Below are positions 1 through 8,743 of a stretch of DNA of 64,000 nt, piece by piece. The stretch comes from UBA2040 sp041674745. Lineage in GTDB: Bacteria > Bacteroidota > Bacteroidia > Flavobacteriales_D > Crocinitomicaceae. The first letter of the stretch is position 1. Each line of letters starts with the position of its first letter. The stretch is taken from positions 62,001 to 126,000 of the forward strand of contig JBAYVD010000010.1 of assembly GCA_041674745.1 (NCBI GenBank), given 5' to 3'. Below the pieces are notes generated by a model. It was not told the origin of the DNA. It saw only the letters and a list, made by a program, of their open reading frames with translations, and did no database searches. A program made the position numbers and the translations under genes.

Positions 1-59
1 TGGAAATAAGCGTAGAGCGCCTGCAGAACTTTTATTCTTAAATGTCTTCTATTCAACAT
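1..59 (-). CDS. nusB: Transcription antitermination factor NusB, N-terminal fragment
   Basis: Reading the minus strand from an ATG at 59 gives MLNRRHLRIKVLQALYAYF, open to the window edge. This matches the usual start of Bacteroidota NusB, the RNA-binding factor that works with NusA/S10 in rRNA antitermination. Only 19 full codons are present, so the rest lies outside the window. The start sits 5 bases after the stop of the upstream leucine-dehydrogenase gene on the same strand, so the two are probably co-transcribed. The identification rests on recognition of this short N-terminus and is good but not certain. Confidence 0.75.
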   Translation of the reverse strand, partial: MLNRRHLRIKVLQALYAYF

Positions 60-63
60 GGTA

Positions 64-1161
64 TTACATGGGTAATTTAACAGAACCAATATTGGCTATG
101 CGTTCTTCTGCCATTTTATTGGCAATTTGGTAAGTAGGAATATTTTCTGATTTCGAACGATTGACAATGTTCAAAATAGTACTGTAAATCTCATCTGCTT
201 GACCCATAGCCCAAGAAGAAGTTAAACCTTTCACTTCTGAATAGCAATTGATTACTCCACCTGCATTCAATGCGTAGTCTGGAGCATAAATAATGCCTTT
301 TTCCATCAATTGAACACCATGAATATTTTCATTTTGCAATTGATTGTTGGCAGCACCAGCAATGATGGAGCATTTCAAACGACTCAAAGTATCATCATTC
401 ACAGTTGCACCTAAAGCACAAGGTGCGTAGATGTCCATGTCGATGTCGTAAATCTCATTCAATCCAACCACTTTGGCACCGTATTCTTTTGCCACTCTGT
501 TCAAAGTAGGCTCGTGCATATCCGTAATATAAATATCTGCGTTTTCTTTCGCTAGAAATTTAACCAAATATTCACCCACGTGACCTACGCCTTGAACTGC
601 GATTTTCTTTCCTGCTAAACTATCGGTTCCATATTGAACTTTCGCTGCCGCTTTCATTCCCATGTAAACACCATGCGCAGTTACCGGAGATGGATCGCCA
701 CTTTTACCTGGCAAACCTACGACGTGATTTGTTTCCATGGAAACCCAATTCATATCTGTGGTGCCAATACCTACATCTTCAGCTGTAATGTATTTACCCG
801 CCAAACTATTCACAAATTTTCCAAATCGACGAAACAATGCTTCTGATTTCATGGTACGAGAATCACCGATGATTACGGCTTTTCCTCCTCCCAAATTCAA
901 ACCAGAAATAGCATTTTTATACGTCATCCCTCTTGATAAGCGAAGAACGTCATTCAAGGCATCCATTTCATTTGCATAATTCCACATGCGGGTTCCACCC
1001 AATGCTGGTCCTAGAACCGTATTGTGAACTGCAATGATTGCTTTCAATCCTGTAGCATTGTCGTTACAGAACAACAATTGTTCGTGATTGAATTGGCTCA
1101 TCTGAGCAATTACTGGATTTTCTTCCAAATTGACGTCAGAAATGTTTTTAACTTCGATCAT
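64..1161 (-). CDS. ldh: Leucine dehydrogenase-type Glu/Leu/Phe/Val dehydrogenase
   Basis: This 365-residue protein has the length and motifs of NAD-dependent amino-acid dehydrogenases that deaminate branched-chain amino acids to 2-oxo acids. The glycine-rich catalytic motif GGGKAVI includes Lys94, and a second lysine (Lys82 in TYKN) corresponds to the substrate-carboxylate lysine of the family. A Rossmann GVGHVG motif lies at about residues 191-196. Length and motifs favour leucine or valine dehydrogenase over hexameric glutamate dehydrogenase, which is longer. nusB follows after 5 bases. Substrate preference (Leu, Val or Phe) cannot be fixed from sequence alone. It faces the ABC exporter gene across a 92-base divergent promoter region. 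Confidence 0.88.
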   Translation of the reverse strand: MIEVKNISDVNLEENPVIAQMSQFNHEQLLFCNDNATGLKAIIAVHNTVLGPALGGTRMWNYANEMDALNDVLRLSRGMTYKNAISGLNLGGGKAVIIGDSRTMKSEALFRRFGKFVNSLAGKYITAEDVGIGTTDMNWVSMETNHVVGLPGKSGDPSPVTAHGVYMGMKAAAKVQYGTDSLAGKKIAVQGVGHVGEYLVKFLAKENADIYITDMHEPTLNRVAKEYGAKVVGLNEIYDIDMDIYAPCALGATVNDDTLSRLKCSIIAGAANNQLQNENIHGVQLMEKGIIYAPDYALNAGGVINCYSEVKGLTSSWAMGQADEIYSTILNIVNRSKSENIPTYQIANKMAEERIANIGSVKLPM

Positions 1162-1203
1162 ATATTCCGATTTAATTTAACGGTTTTTATCAACATGAAT
1201 CAC

Positions 1204-1211
1204 TAATTTTG
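1204..1211 (+). promoter_or_regulatory. Candidate -7 element for the ABC exporter gene
   Basis: TAATTTTG matches TAnnTTTG and ends 42 bases before the ATG at 1254. The -33 region is T-rich (GTTTTTA) but lacks the preferred TTTG. Confidence 0.35.
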
Positions 1212-1232
1212 CGGGCAATTCATTTGGCGTCG

Positions 1233-1240
1233 CAAAAATA
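1233..1240 (-). promoter_or_regulatory. Candidate -7 element for the leucine dehydrogenase gene
   Basis: On the minus strand this reads TATTTTTG, matching the Bacteroidota -7 consensus TAnnTTTG. It would give a leader of about 70 bases. No convincing -33 TTG was found at 17-23 bases, so this is a weak call. Confidence 0.3.
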
Positions 1241-1253
1241 GGAAATTAATCGC

Positions 1254-3005
1254 ATGAAGTCACTCAGCTATCTCAACAAATATTTCATCAAATACAAATG
1301 GAGAATGCTCTTGGGCGTGTTGTTCATTATTTTCTCCAACTATTTTGGCGTTAAAATGCCTCTATTTGTGCAATCTACCGTGGATAAGTTAATGGGAGCG
1401 GAGAAAATCGGATCTTTCAACGATGCCATTGTCCTTTCCTTGAAAATTGGTGGGATCTACATGTTACTTTCCTTGGGAAAAGGATTTTTTCTTTTTTTAA
1501 CCCGACAAACAATCATTATTACCAGTCGTTTTATTGAATATGATCTAAAAAACGAAGTTTATCAGCAGTACCAAAAACTGAACTATAGCTTTTACAAGAA
1601 AAACAATACGGGAGATTTGATGAACCGAATTTCCGAGGATGTCACGCAGGTTCGTCAATACCTAGGGCCTGGCGTTATGTACACCATCAATCTTGTTGTG
1701 CTGTTCACGATGGTGATTCGAGAAATGATTGCCATAGATCTTCAACTAACGCTCTTCGTTCTTTTCCCTTTGCCTTTGATGTCTTTTTTGATTTACAAAG
1801 TTTCGAGCAAGATGAATCAATTGAGTGGTGAAGTTCAAAAACAGCAATCCTTCATTTCTACTTTGGTTCAAGAATCTTTTTCAGGCATCCGAGTGATAAA
1901 AGCTTACACCCGCGAAAAGGAAACCACACAGCGATTCAATGAAAACACCGAGGAATACAAAAAACGCCAAATGAAATTGGTTTTGGTCAATTCCTTTTTC
2001 ATGCCGACCATCATATTCCTGATTGGTTTGAGTACAATTCTTTCCATTTATATTGGGGGTCTGATGACCTACAACAAATCCATTTCCTTGGGTCAAATTT
2101 TAGCTTTCATCTTTTTTGTCAACAATTTAACATGGCCGTTTGCTTCAGTTGGTTGGGTAACTTCGGTGATTCAAAGAGCTGCAGCTTCCCAAGAAAGAAT
2201 CAATGAATTTTTAAAAGTGGAACCTGAAATAGTGAACACTAACTTATCTCCCTTTTTATTCCAAGGGAAGATCGAATTTCAAAATGTTAGCTACACCTAC
2301 CCCAATTCAGGGCTAAAAGCAATCGACAACATTTCATTCACCATCAATCCAGGAGAAACTCTTGGAATTGTTGGGAAAACGGGCAGTGGTAAAACTACTA
2401 TTTTGAATCTGGCTATGCGTCAGTTCGATCCAGACCAGGGGAAAATATTGATCGATGGAATCGATATGAAAGAGATCAATTTGGATGCTTTCAGAAACCA
2501 AGCCGCCGTAATTCCGCAAGAGGTATTTTTATTTTCCGACAGTATCAAAAACAATATTAAGTTTGGTTCTACCGATCCTGCAGTAACGGATGAACAAATT
2601 GTTGATTCAACTAAAAAAGCCCACGTTTATCACAATATCCAACAATTCCCGGACGGAATGGAAACCTTATTGGGAGAACGAGGCGTCAACTTGAGTGGTG
2701 GACAAAAACAACGTGTTAGTATCGCGCGAGCACTTTTACGTTCACCAAAATTATTATTGATGGACGATTGTTTTTCTGCTGTTGATACGGAAACGGAAGA
2801 AATCATTTTGAAAAATCTCAAAGCGGCCATTGTTCAAAAATCAGCCATAATCGTTTCGCATCGAATTTCATCTTTGCGGAATGCCGACAAAATAATTGTT
2901 CTAGAGAACAATCAAATTACTGAATTTGGCAACCATTCTGAGCTTCTCGCACTGAATGGAATCTACTCAGAAATGTACGAAAGACAGTTGACTGAGGAAG
3001 CATAA
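1254..3005 (+). CDS. ABC exporter, fused membrane and ATPase domains (MdlB/MsbA-like)
   Basis: This 583-residue half-transporter has an N-terminal six-helix ABC type-1 membrane domain (about 15-310) followed by an ATPase domain. Walker A is GKTGSGKT at 374-381, the signature LSGGQ is at 480-484, and an H-loop VSHR follows near 535. The Walker B end reads LLLMDD with Asp505 where most ABC ATPases have the catalytic glutamate. That substitution occurs in the degenerate site of heterodimeric exporters. No partner subunit is adjacent, so it may homodimerise or pair with a gene elsewhere. Substrate unknown: lipid, peptide or drug export are all possible. It is monocistronic by position, 144 bases before parA. 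Confidence 0.85.
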   Translation: MKSLSYLNKYFIKYKWRMLLGVLFIIFSNYFGVKMPLFVQSTVDKLMGAEKIGSFNDAIVLSLKIGGIYMLLSLGKGFFLFLTRQTIIITSRFIEYDLKNEVYQQYQKLNYSFYKKNNTGDLMNRISEDVTQVRQYLGPGVMYTINLVVLFTMVIREMIAIDLQLTLFVLFPLPLMSFLIYKVSSKMNQLSGEVQKQQSFISTLVQESFSGIRVIKAYTREKETTQRFNENTEEYKKRQMKLVLVNSFFMPTIIFLIGLSTILSIYIGGLMTYNKSISLGQILAFIFFVNNLTWPFASVGWVTSVIQRAAASQERINEFLKVEPEIVNTNLSPFLFQGKIEFQNVSYTYPNSGLKAIDNISFTINPGETLGIVGKTGSGKTTILNLAMRQFDPDQGKILIDGIDMKEINLDAFRNQAAVIPQEVFLFSDSIKNNIKFGSTDPAVTDEQIVDSTKKAHVYHNIQQFPDGMETLLGERGVNLSGGQKQRVSIARALLRSPKLLLMDDCFSAVDTETEEIILKNLKAAIVQKSAIIVSHRISSLRNADKIIVLENNQITEFGNHSELLALNGIYSEMYERQLTEEA

Positions 3006-3149
3006 TCCAACGAAAGTCGTTTGAAAAACTTGGTGTTTTCATTCTTTTTTTTGCTATTTCTTCAAAAAAAATTAGTTGAAAACTCTCCAAGGATAAACCA
3101 AATAAATTGACGAGTTAAACGTATCTTTACACTCTATTAATAAACATCC

Positions 3150-3962
3150 ATGGGTAAAATTATTGCGATTGCGAATCAAAAAGGAGGTGTTGGTAAAACA
3201 ACAACAGCTATAAATTTAGGCGGTTGTTTGGGCGTTCTAGAATACAAAACATTGATTGTAGATTCTGATCCGCAAGCGAATGCAACCTCAGGGGTTGGTT
3301 TAGATCCTAGCAGTGCAGGAAACATTTACGATTGCATTATCAATGATGCGCACCCGAATGATTATATTATTAAAACCGACAATCCAAATTTGTTTATTTT
3401 ACCTTCTCACATTGACTTGGTTGGTGCTGAATTGGAAATGATCAATTTACCGAATCGGGAACATAAATTGAAATTGGCTTTGGACAAAATCAAAGACGAT
3501 TATGATTTTATCATTATTGATTGTTCACCTTCTTTGGGATTGATTACAGTTAACTCACTGGTAGCGGCTGATTCTGTCATGATTCCTGTACAATGTGAAT
3601 ATTTCGCTTTGGAAGGTTTAGGGAAATTGTTGAACACGATAAAAATAGTTCAAGGTCGACTAAATCCAGATTTGGAAATCGAAGGAATTGTTTTGACAAT
3701 GTATGATACTCGTTTACGTTTATCCAATCAAGTAGTGGATGAGGTGAAAACACATTTTCAAGAATTGGTTTTTGATACCGTTATTCACAGAAATACAAAA
3801 TTGGGTGAGGCGCCTAGCTATGGCGAAACCATCGTTATGCACGATGCTTCGAGTAAAGGATCCATCAATTATTTGAACTTCACACGAGAGATTCTTCAAA
3901 AAAATAATATGACTAAACTCGGCAACGAGGAAAAAAAAATGAAGTTAGGAAATGAGTTCTAA
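3150..3962 (+). CDS. parA: Chromosome-partitioning ATPase ParA (Soj family)
   Basis: This 270-residue protein has the deviant Walker A motif KGGVGKTTT at residues 11-19, then DSDPQANAT and DCSPSLG motifs typical of ParA/Soj. These ATPases drive segregation of ParB-parS complexes on the nucleoid. Its 3' end overlaps the parB start by 11 bases (3952-3962), implying translational coupling. It opens a same-strand string parA-parB-DUF5683-dapB-lepB-wbqC that is a common Bacteroidota arrangement. I saw no consensus parS palindrome in the window, so the centromere sites must lie elsewhere. Confidence 0.95.
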   Translation: MGKIIAIANQKGGVGKTTTAINLGGCLGVLEYKTLIVDSDPQANATSGVGLDPSSAGNIYDCIINDAHPNDYIIKTDNPNLFILPSHIDLVGAELEMINLPNREHKLKLALDKIKDDYDFIIIDCSPSLGLITVNSLVAADSVMIPVQCEYFALEGLGKLLNTIKIVQGRLNPDLEIEGIVLTMYDTRLRLSNQVVDEVKTHFQELVFDTVIHRNTKLGEAPSYGETIVMHDASSKGSINYLNFTREILQKNNMTKLGNEEKKMKLGNEF

Positions 3963-4869
3963 TACAAAGAAACGCCCGCCATTGGGGAAAGGACTAAGTG
4001 CTTTGTTGGAAAATGCAAGCACGGACATTACGAGCAAATCATCTGCAAGTGGTTTGGTTGGGTCTATCTCCAATTTACCAATTGAAAGTATCGAAGCCAA
4101 CCCATTCAACCCAAGAACCAATTTTGAAAAAGAGGCCTTGGAAGAATTGGCACAATCCATTCGTATACACGGAATCATTCAGCCGTTGACTGTTCGAAAA
4201 TTGGGACGTGATAAATACCAATTGATTTCCGGTGAAAGAAGGTTTAGAGCTTCCCAATTAGCAGGCTTAGAAGAAGTTCCTGCATACATTCGCGTAGCAA
4301 ACGATCAATCCATGCTAGAAATGGCATTGGTCGAAAACATTCAACGAGAAAATTTAAATGCCATTGAAGTTGGGATTTCTTACCAACGTTTAATCGATGA
4401 GTGCGACTTGACCCAAGATCAATTGAGTCAAAAAATATCAAAAAGTCGTTCCAGCATTACCAATCACCTTCGTTTATTGAAATTGCCCGCACCAATTCAA
4501 GCCGGTGTTCGTGACAATTTAATTTCCATGGGCCACGCTAGAGCGATTGTTTCAGCGGGCGACGAAGAAACTCAAATTGCCTTGTTCCATCAAATTATCG
4601 ACGAACAACTTTCGGTGCGCGATTTGGAAAATTTGATCAAATCCGGGTTGAAAAAAGAGGGTAAATCAGAATCTGCTAGTACCAAAACAGAAAAATCTAT
4701 TAAAACGGAAATTTCCGATAAGCAATTTGCTTTCAAGGAACACTTGGCCGATAAATTATCTGCCAAAGTTGAAATTGCAAAAGGCACGAATGGAACCGGA
4801 AAATTGGTGGTTAATTTCAATTCTGAAAACGACTTAAACCGAATTATCGCTCTCCTATCCAAAGCATGA
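3952..4869 (+). CDS. parB: Chromosome-partitioning protein ParB (Spo0J family)
   Basis: This 305-residue protein has the family's architecture: a short basic N-terminus with GKGLSALL (the ParA-contacting segment, about 12-19), the ParB/Srx nucleotide-binding domain with GERRFRAS at 94-101 and NIQREN near 129, a helix-turn-helix region at about 150-180 (LTQDQLSQKISKSRSSI), and a C-terminal dimerisation part. ParB binds parS, hydrolyses CTP and slides as a clamp. The start ATG lies inside the end of parA, and its stop overlaps the next gene by 4 bases. The identity is firm. Confidence 0.95.
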   Translation: MSSNTKKRPPLGKGLSALLENASTDITSKSSASGLVGSISNLPIESIEANPFNPRTNFEKEALEELAQSIRIHGIIQPLTVRKLGRDKYQLISGERRFRASQLAGLEEVPAYIRVANDQSMLEMALVENIQRENLNAIEVGISYQRLIDECDLTQDQLSQKISKSRSSITNHLRLLKLPAPIQAGVRDNLISMGHARAIVSAGDEETQIALFHQIIDEQLSVRDLENLIKSGLKKEGKSESASTKTEKSIKTEISDKQFAFKEHLADKLSAKVEIAKGTNGTGKLVVNFNSENDLNRIIALLSKA

Positions 4870-5426
4870 AACGAAAATTTGGCATTTTAATCTTGTTTTT
4901 TTTAGCTGTGTTTGTTGTGCGAGCACAAGATACATTGCAAGTAGAAAAATGTGATACGTGCCATTCTGTTCGCAAAGCAACTCTTTTATCAGCCGTAATT
5001 CCGGGTGCTGGCCAAATTTATAACCATTTGGCACAACCCAAAGGACACAAAAAAGCCTACTGGAAGGTACCTCTTATTTACGCAGGTTTGGGCGGTGTTT
5101 CTTATCTCTTATTGAGCAATCAAAGTGATGTTTTATCACTCCGTAATGAGTACAGATACCGCGTAGCAAATAATGGAGCAACCTTGGATAATAAATGGTC
5201 AACCTATGATCTTCAGGGAATCATTACGCTGGAAAGCCAAAAAGCAGGAAATAGAGACTATTCCATATTGGGGTTGGTTTTGATTTATGCTTTTCAAGTG
5301 GCCGATGCAGCTGTAGAAGCTCATTTTGTTAGTTTCGACGTATCCGAAGATTTGAGTGTGCGCATAAAACCTTGGACTTACCAGACCTCTACTGTTGGCT
5401 TGAGTCTGCAACTTAATTTTCGTTAA
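4866..5426 (+). CDS. DUF5683 family membrane/envelope protein
   Basis: This 186-residue protein begins with a signal peptide (MKRKFGILILFFLAVFVVRA) and contains the DUF5683-type segment around ATLLSAVIPGAGQIYN, with hydrophobic stretches near residues 75-90 and 125-145. The family commonly sits between parB and dapB in Bacteroidota and has no assigned function. Directly after the signal peptide lies C-D-T-C-H, formally a CXXCH haem-c motif, although no other cytochrome feature is visible. It overlaps parB by 4 bases (ATGA), so it is probably translated from the same message. Confidence 0.8.
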   Translation: MKRKFGILILFFLAVFVVRAQDTLQVEKCDTCHSVRKATLLSAVIPGAGQIYNHLAQPKGHKKAYWKVPLIYAGLGGVSYLLLSNQSDVLSLRNEYRYRVANNGATLDNKWSTYDLQGIITLESQKAGNRDYSILGLVLIYAFQVADAAVEAHFVSFDVSEDLSVRIKPWTYQTSTVGLSLQLNFR

Positions 5427-5469
5427 TAAATCACCATTTCTGTTTAGAAAACCTATTTTTACTCCCAAC

Positions 5470-6198
5470 ATGAGATTAGCACTTATCGGATATGGAAAAA
5501 TGGGAAAGGAAATTGAAATCCTTGCCCGAGAACGAGGTCATGAAATTGTGTGCATTGTGGATTCAAAAAATCCAATAGAAAGCGCAGATTTTTCAACTGT
5601 ACAAGTAGCCATTGAATTTACGAAACCTGCCCTGGCTATTCATCACATTGAATTTTGCCTCGAACATGGTATTCCTATAGTTGTTGGTACAACGGGTTGG
5701 ACAGCACAGCTGGATTCCATCCATGAAAAAGTAAACAATAACAACGGTTCCTTGCTTCATGCGTCGAATTTCAGTATTGGTGTAAATATTTTCTTTGAAA
5801 TTAACCGAAAATTGGCCGAATTGATGAATCCTCATGCGAAGGAATATCAAGTTTCGATGGAAGAAATTCATCATACACAGAAGTTGGACGCTCCCAGTGG
5901 AACGGCTATTAGTTTAGCACAAGATATTATTGGAGGAAGCGATTACGAGCAATGGAAATGCATTGAAAACAATGATGGCGTTTCAGTTAGTATTTTTCCT
6001 GAATTTGATATCATCGCAAAACGAATTCCAGAAGTTCCTGGTACACACATTGTTACCTACTCATCTGAAATTGACACCCTTGAAATTAAACACGAAGCTA
6101 AAAATCGGAAAGGCTTTGCGCTAGGATCCATTTTGGCTGCAGAGTGGCTAGTTGGGAAAAACGGTGTTTTCACCATGAAAAACGTATTAAACATTTAA
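5470..6198 (+). CDS. dapB: 4-hydroxy-tetrahydrodipicolinate reductase
   Basis: DapB reduces hydroxy-tetrahydrodipicolinate in lysine and diaminopimelate biosynthesis, feeding peptidoglycan. The 242-residue product starts with the Rossmann motif GYGKMG. It has the family's VGTTGW segment (about 73-78) and the catalytic/substrate motif EIHHTQKLDAPSGTA (about 136-150), with the two histidines and the lysine expected of the active site. Length is normal for Bacteroidota DapB, slightly shorter than the E. coli enzyme. It is the fourth gene of the parA operon and is followed 4 bases later by lepB. Confidence 0.94.
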   Translation: MRLALIGYGKMGKEIEILARERGHEIVCIVDSKNPIESADFSTVQVAIEFTKPALAIHHIEFCLEHGIPIVVGTTGWTAQLDSIHEKVNNNNGSLLHASNFSIGVNIFFEINRKLAELMNPHAKEYQVSMEEIHHTQKLDAPSGTAISLAQDIIGGSDYEQWKCIENNDGVSVSIFPEFDIIAKRIPEVPGTHIVTYSSEIDTLEIKHEAKNRKGFALGSILAAEWLVGKNGVFTMKNVLNI

Positions 6199-6202
6199 AT
6201 AT

Positions 6203-8110
6203 ATGAATGCTATTTATTTTTATTTGCTTCTTCTTGTTCATCCTTATATTGCTTTGTGGTGGAAATGTTTTCCAGCTGCTGGAAGAAAATCATGGGAAGC
6301 ATTAATTCCAGGATACAACTATTATGTGGCATTCAAAATTTCTTGTCAAAAACCGTGGTGGGCTTTGCTTTTGATTTTCCCAGGCGTTCATTTGGTGATG
6401 TTGGCAGTTGTAAATGTCAGTTACATTCGTCGATTTGGCTATTTCTCGTTGGGAGACACCTTACAAGGAATCTTTTTTCCTTACTTGATTTTTATAAAAA
6501 TTTCTCAAAATCCGACGGATTACAAAGCTGAAACCAATTGGGCCAACAGCAAAGAAGTGGCCATGCGAGAGTGGGGAGATCATTTAACGTTGTTTCTTTC
6601 TCTTCCGGTTATTGGGCACGTGATTGCTTTGGGAACACAAGCTGTGTCGAGAGAACGAGCTGGTAAAAAGTCGAAAGTAAAAGAATGGGTAGAAAGTATT
6701 TTATTTGCTTTGGTAGCCGCTGGAATCATCCGCACCTATGTTTTTGAACCGTTTCAAATTCCAACAGGTTCCATGGAAAAAACATTGTTAGTTGGAGATT
6801 TTTTGTTTGTGAACAAATTGGCTTACGGTCCAAAAGTTCCTGTAACGCCACTTTCCTTTCCGTTGGTGCACAACACGGTGCCTTGGGTAAATATTCGTTC
6901 CTACTCGACCATCGAAACTTGTAAATACACTCGTTTACCCGGTTTTGGAACCATTGATCGAAATGACGTGGTGGTTTTCAATTATCCTTCTGGTGACACA
7001 GCGGTTTACGATCCGCGCATGCCCAACGGCTTGATGGGACATGATTATCATGGTATTGTTATTCGAGAAGCACAACGATTGTGGGTAGATGAAACTTTGA
7101 ATGACAAAAAAGTAGTTGCGACGAAATATTTCTCGGACAGCATTGTAAAAGCCAATGCGGGAGAGAATTTGAACATGCAAGCCGTTGAAGGATATGCCGA
7201 ATTTTTAGCTTCCAATTATTTGGTAAAGAAATTCGCTGCAGATTATATCAAAGATCTTGAAAAGTGGAAAAATAAAGCGCGTAAAATGATCGCCGTGGAT
7301 AAAGTGACCATGGACAACGACAATGTTTTGATCAGTCATGGTGGAGCAATTGCTCGACCCGTTGACAAACGTGAAAACTACATCAAACGATGTGTTGCCA
7401 TTCCTGGCGACGTAGTTGAAATCAAACAGTCCATACTTTACATCAATGGAGCAAAAGCATTTGTGGCTGAAAATCAAAATTTGCAGTTCAAAGCATACAA
7501 TTTCGTGCCTCGCTCCAAGGAAACGATGCAGGAAAAATACAATCTAGAAGAAGAAAGACAAGATTATTACAGACGTGACAATGAGGATTTTTACACCGTA
7601 AATGCAACAAAATCTGAACTAACCCGATTGAAACAGGATTTTCCCGAAGCAAAATTCGAAATCAATTTAACACCTCAATATTCTGACACATTCAAAGGCA
7701 CACCTTCTCCCTTGCAAATGATGGAAAATTTGGGCATGTTCCCGAAAGATATTTATGTTAACAATACCACGACGGATTTCGAAAAATTCAAAGTCCCAGC
7801 AAAAGGTACAACGGTGCAGTTGACAAAAAATAACATTGCTTGGTATCGTCGGATCATTACTGCCTACGAAGGTCACACATTGGTTGAAAGAGGAAATGAT
7901 ATCCTAATCGACGGTAAAAAAGTTACGAGTTATACATTCGCGTTGAATTATTACTGGATGATGGGTGACAATCGCTACAATTCAGCGGATTCACGTGTTT
8001 GGGGCTTCGTGCCGGAAGATCACATTGTGGGTCGAGCTTCTTTGGTTTGGTTCTCGAAAAGTCCGTATATGGGCGTGCGTTGGGAACGATTGTTTAAAAT
8101 GATTCATTAA
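6203..8110 (+). CDS. lepB: Signal peptidase I with N-terminal DUF5684-like membrane domain
   Basis: LepB cleaves signal peptides from exported proteins at the inner membrane. At 635 residues this is far longer than the E. coli enzyme. The first 100 residues form a hydrophobic DUF5684-like domain. The catalytic domain then starts with IPTGSMEKTL, where Ser190 is the nucleophile. The general-base Lys395 is in IKRCVAIPGD, and box E GDNRYNSADSR lies near residue 590. Between boxes C and D there is a lineage-typical insertion of about 120 residues, with another before box E. It sits 4 bases downstream of dapB and 4 bases upstream of the WbqC gene. Confidence 0.93.
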   Translation: MNAIYFYLLLLVHPYIALWWKCFPAAGRKSWEALIPGYNYYVAFKISCQKPWWALLLIFPGVHLVMLAVVNVSYIRRFGYFSLGDTLQGIFFPYLIFIKISQNPTDYKAETNWANSKEVAMREWGDHLTLFLSLPVIGHVIALGTQAVSRERAGKKSKVKEWVESILFALVAAGIIRTYVFEPFQIPTGSMEKTLLVGDFLFVNKLAYGPKVPVTPLSFPLVHNTVPWVNIRSYSTIETCKYTRLPGFGTIDRNDVVVFNYPSGDTAVYDPRMPNGLMGHDYHGIVIREAQRLWVDETLNDKKVVATKYFSDSIVKANAGENLNMQAVEGYAEFLASNYLVKKFAADYIKDLEKWKNKARKMIAVDKVTMDNDNVLISHGGAIARPVDKRENYIKRCVAIPGDVVEIKQSILYINGAKAFVAENQNLQFKAYNFVPRSKETMQEKYNLEEERQDYYRRDNEDFYTVNATKSELTRLKQDFPEAKFEINLTPQYSDTFKGTPSPLQMMENLGMFPKDIYVNNTTTDFEKFKVPAKGTTVQLTKNNIAWYRRIITAYEGHTLVERGNDILIDGKKVTSYTFALNYYWMMGDNRYNSADSRVWGFVPEDHIVGRASLVWFSKSPYMGVRWERLFKMIH

Positions 8111-8114
8111 TAGT

Positions 8115-8711
8115 TTGGTTGCTGCATTTGCCACTTCTTATTTCCCGAGTATCGGGTATTTAAACACGATTTGCGCGGCAGAAAATCCAGTAATCGATTT
8201 AGGTGAACATTGTAAAAAGCAAACCGAACGAAACCGTTGTGCTATTTTAACATCCAACGGCATTCAGAATTTGAGTGTTCCTATTATCCGGCCAAACGGT
8301 AATAAATCAACTACTTCTGAAATAATAATTAGCTATGTGGAGGCTTGGGAACGCGACCAATGCCGTGCAATTACAGCAGCTTATGCTCACGCTCCCTACT
8401 TTGAGCATTATTCGAATGAAATCTTTTCAATGATTGGTTCGAAAAGCGAGAAATTAATCGATTTAAATTCATTGATTTTAAATCAACTAATAGAATGGCT
8501 TGAACTTCCTTTGGATGCTGCATTTTCCGAAATGTATTTGGAATCACCAGAAACAGATTTTAGAGATTTTCAATTTGATGCCTTGGATAAAACGTATATT
8601 CAAGTGGATTTTGCACAGCCAACCTTTGTTCCTAATCTTTCCATTTTAGATGCTCTTTTTTGCCTTGGACCGATTGCACGAAATTTAATAATTGCACCAC
8701 ATACAATTTAA
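8115..8711 (+). CDS. WbqC family protein
   Basis: This 198-residue protein starts at TTG, 4 bases after the lepB stop. It carries the WbqC-like pattern ATSYFPSIGY near the start, then the segment with NRCAILTSNG, SVPI and an Arg/Lys-rich loop, and AAYAHAPYFEHY around residues 90-105. The family is loosely linked to O-antigen or surface-glycan loci, possibly as an aminoacyl-type transferase, but no reaction is established. In Bacteroidota it often follows lepB, as here, so its context says more about conserved order than about function. The unusual start codon is chosen because no ATG lies near the conserved N-terminus. Confidence 0.8.
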   Translation: MVAAFATSYFPSIGYLNTICAAENPVIDLGEHCKKQTERNRCAILTSNGIQNLSVPIIRPNGNKSTTSEIIISYVEAWERDQCRAITAAYAHAPYFEHYSNEIFSMIGSKSEKLIDLNSLILNQLIEWLELPLDAAFSEMYLESPETDFRDFQFDALDKTYIQVDFAQPTFVPNLSILDALFCLGPIARNLIIAPHTI

Positions 8712-8731
8712 CTTTAGTTCCTAGGTTTTAC

Positions 8732-8739
8732 TACATTTG
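8732..8739 (+). promoter_or_regulatory. Candidate -7 element directly before the endonuclease-like gene
   Basis: TACATTTG matches TAnnTTTG and ends only 4 bases before the ATG at 8744, so transcription would begin at or next to the start codon (a leaderless message). The -33 region (TTTAG) is a poor match, hence low confidence. Confidence 0.3.
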
Positions 8740-8743
8740 ATAT

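Noticed and set aside
3150..4869. parS sites near parAB
   Set aside because: I looked for TGTTNCACGTGAAACA-like palindromes there and in other gaps. Only partial CACGTG cores occur, inside genes.
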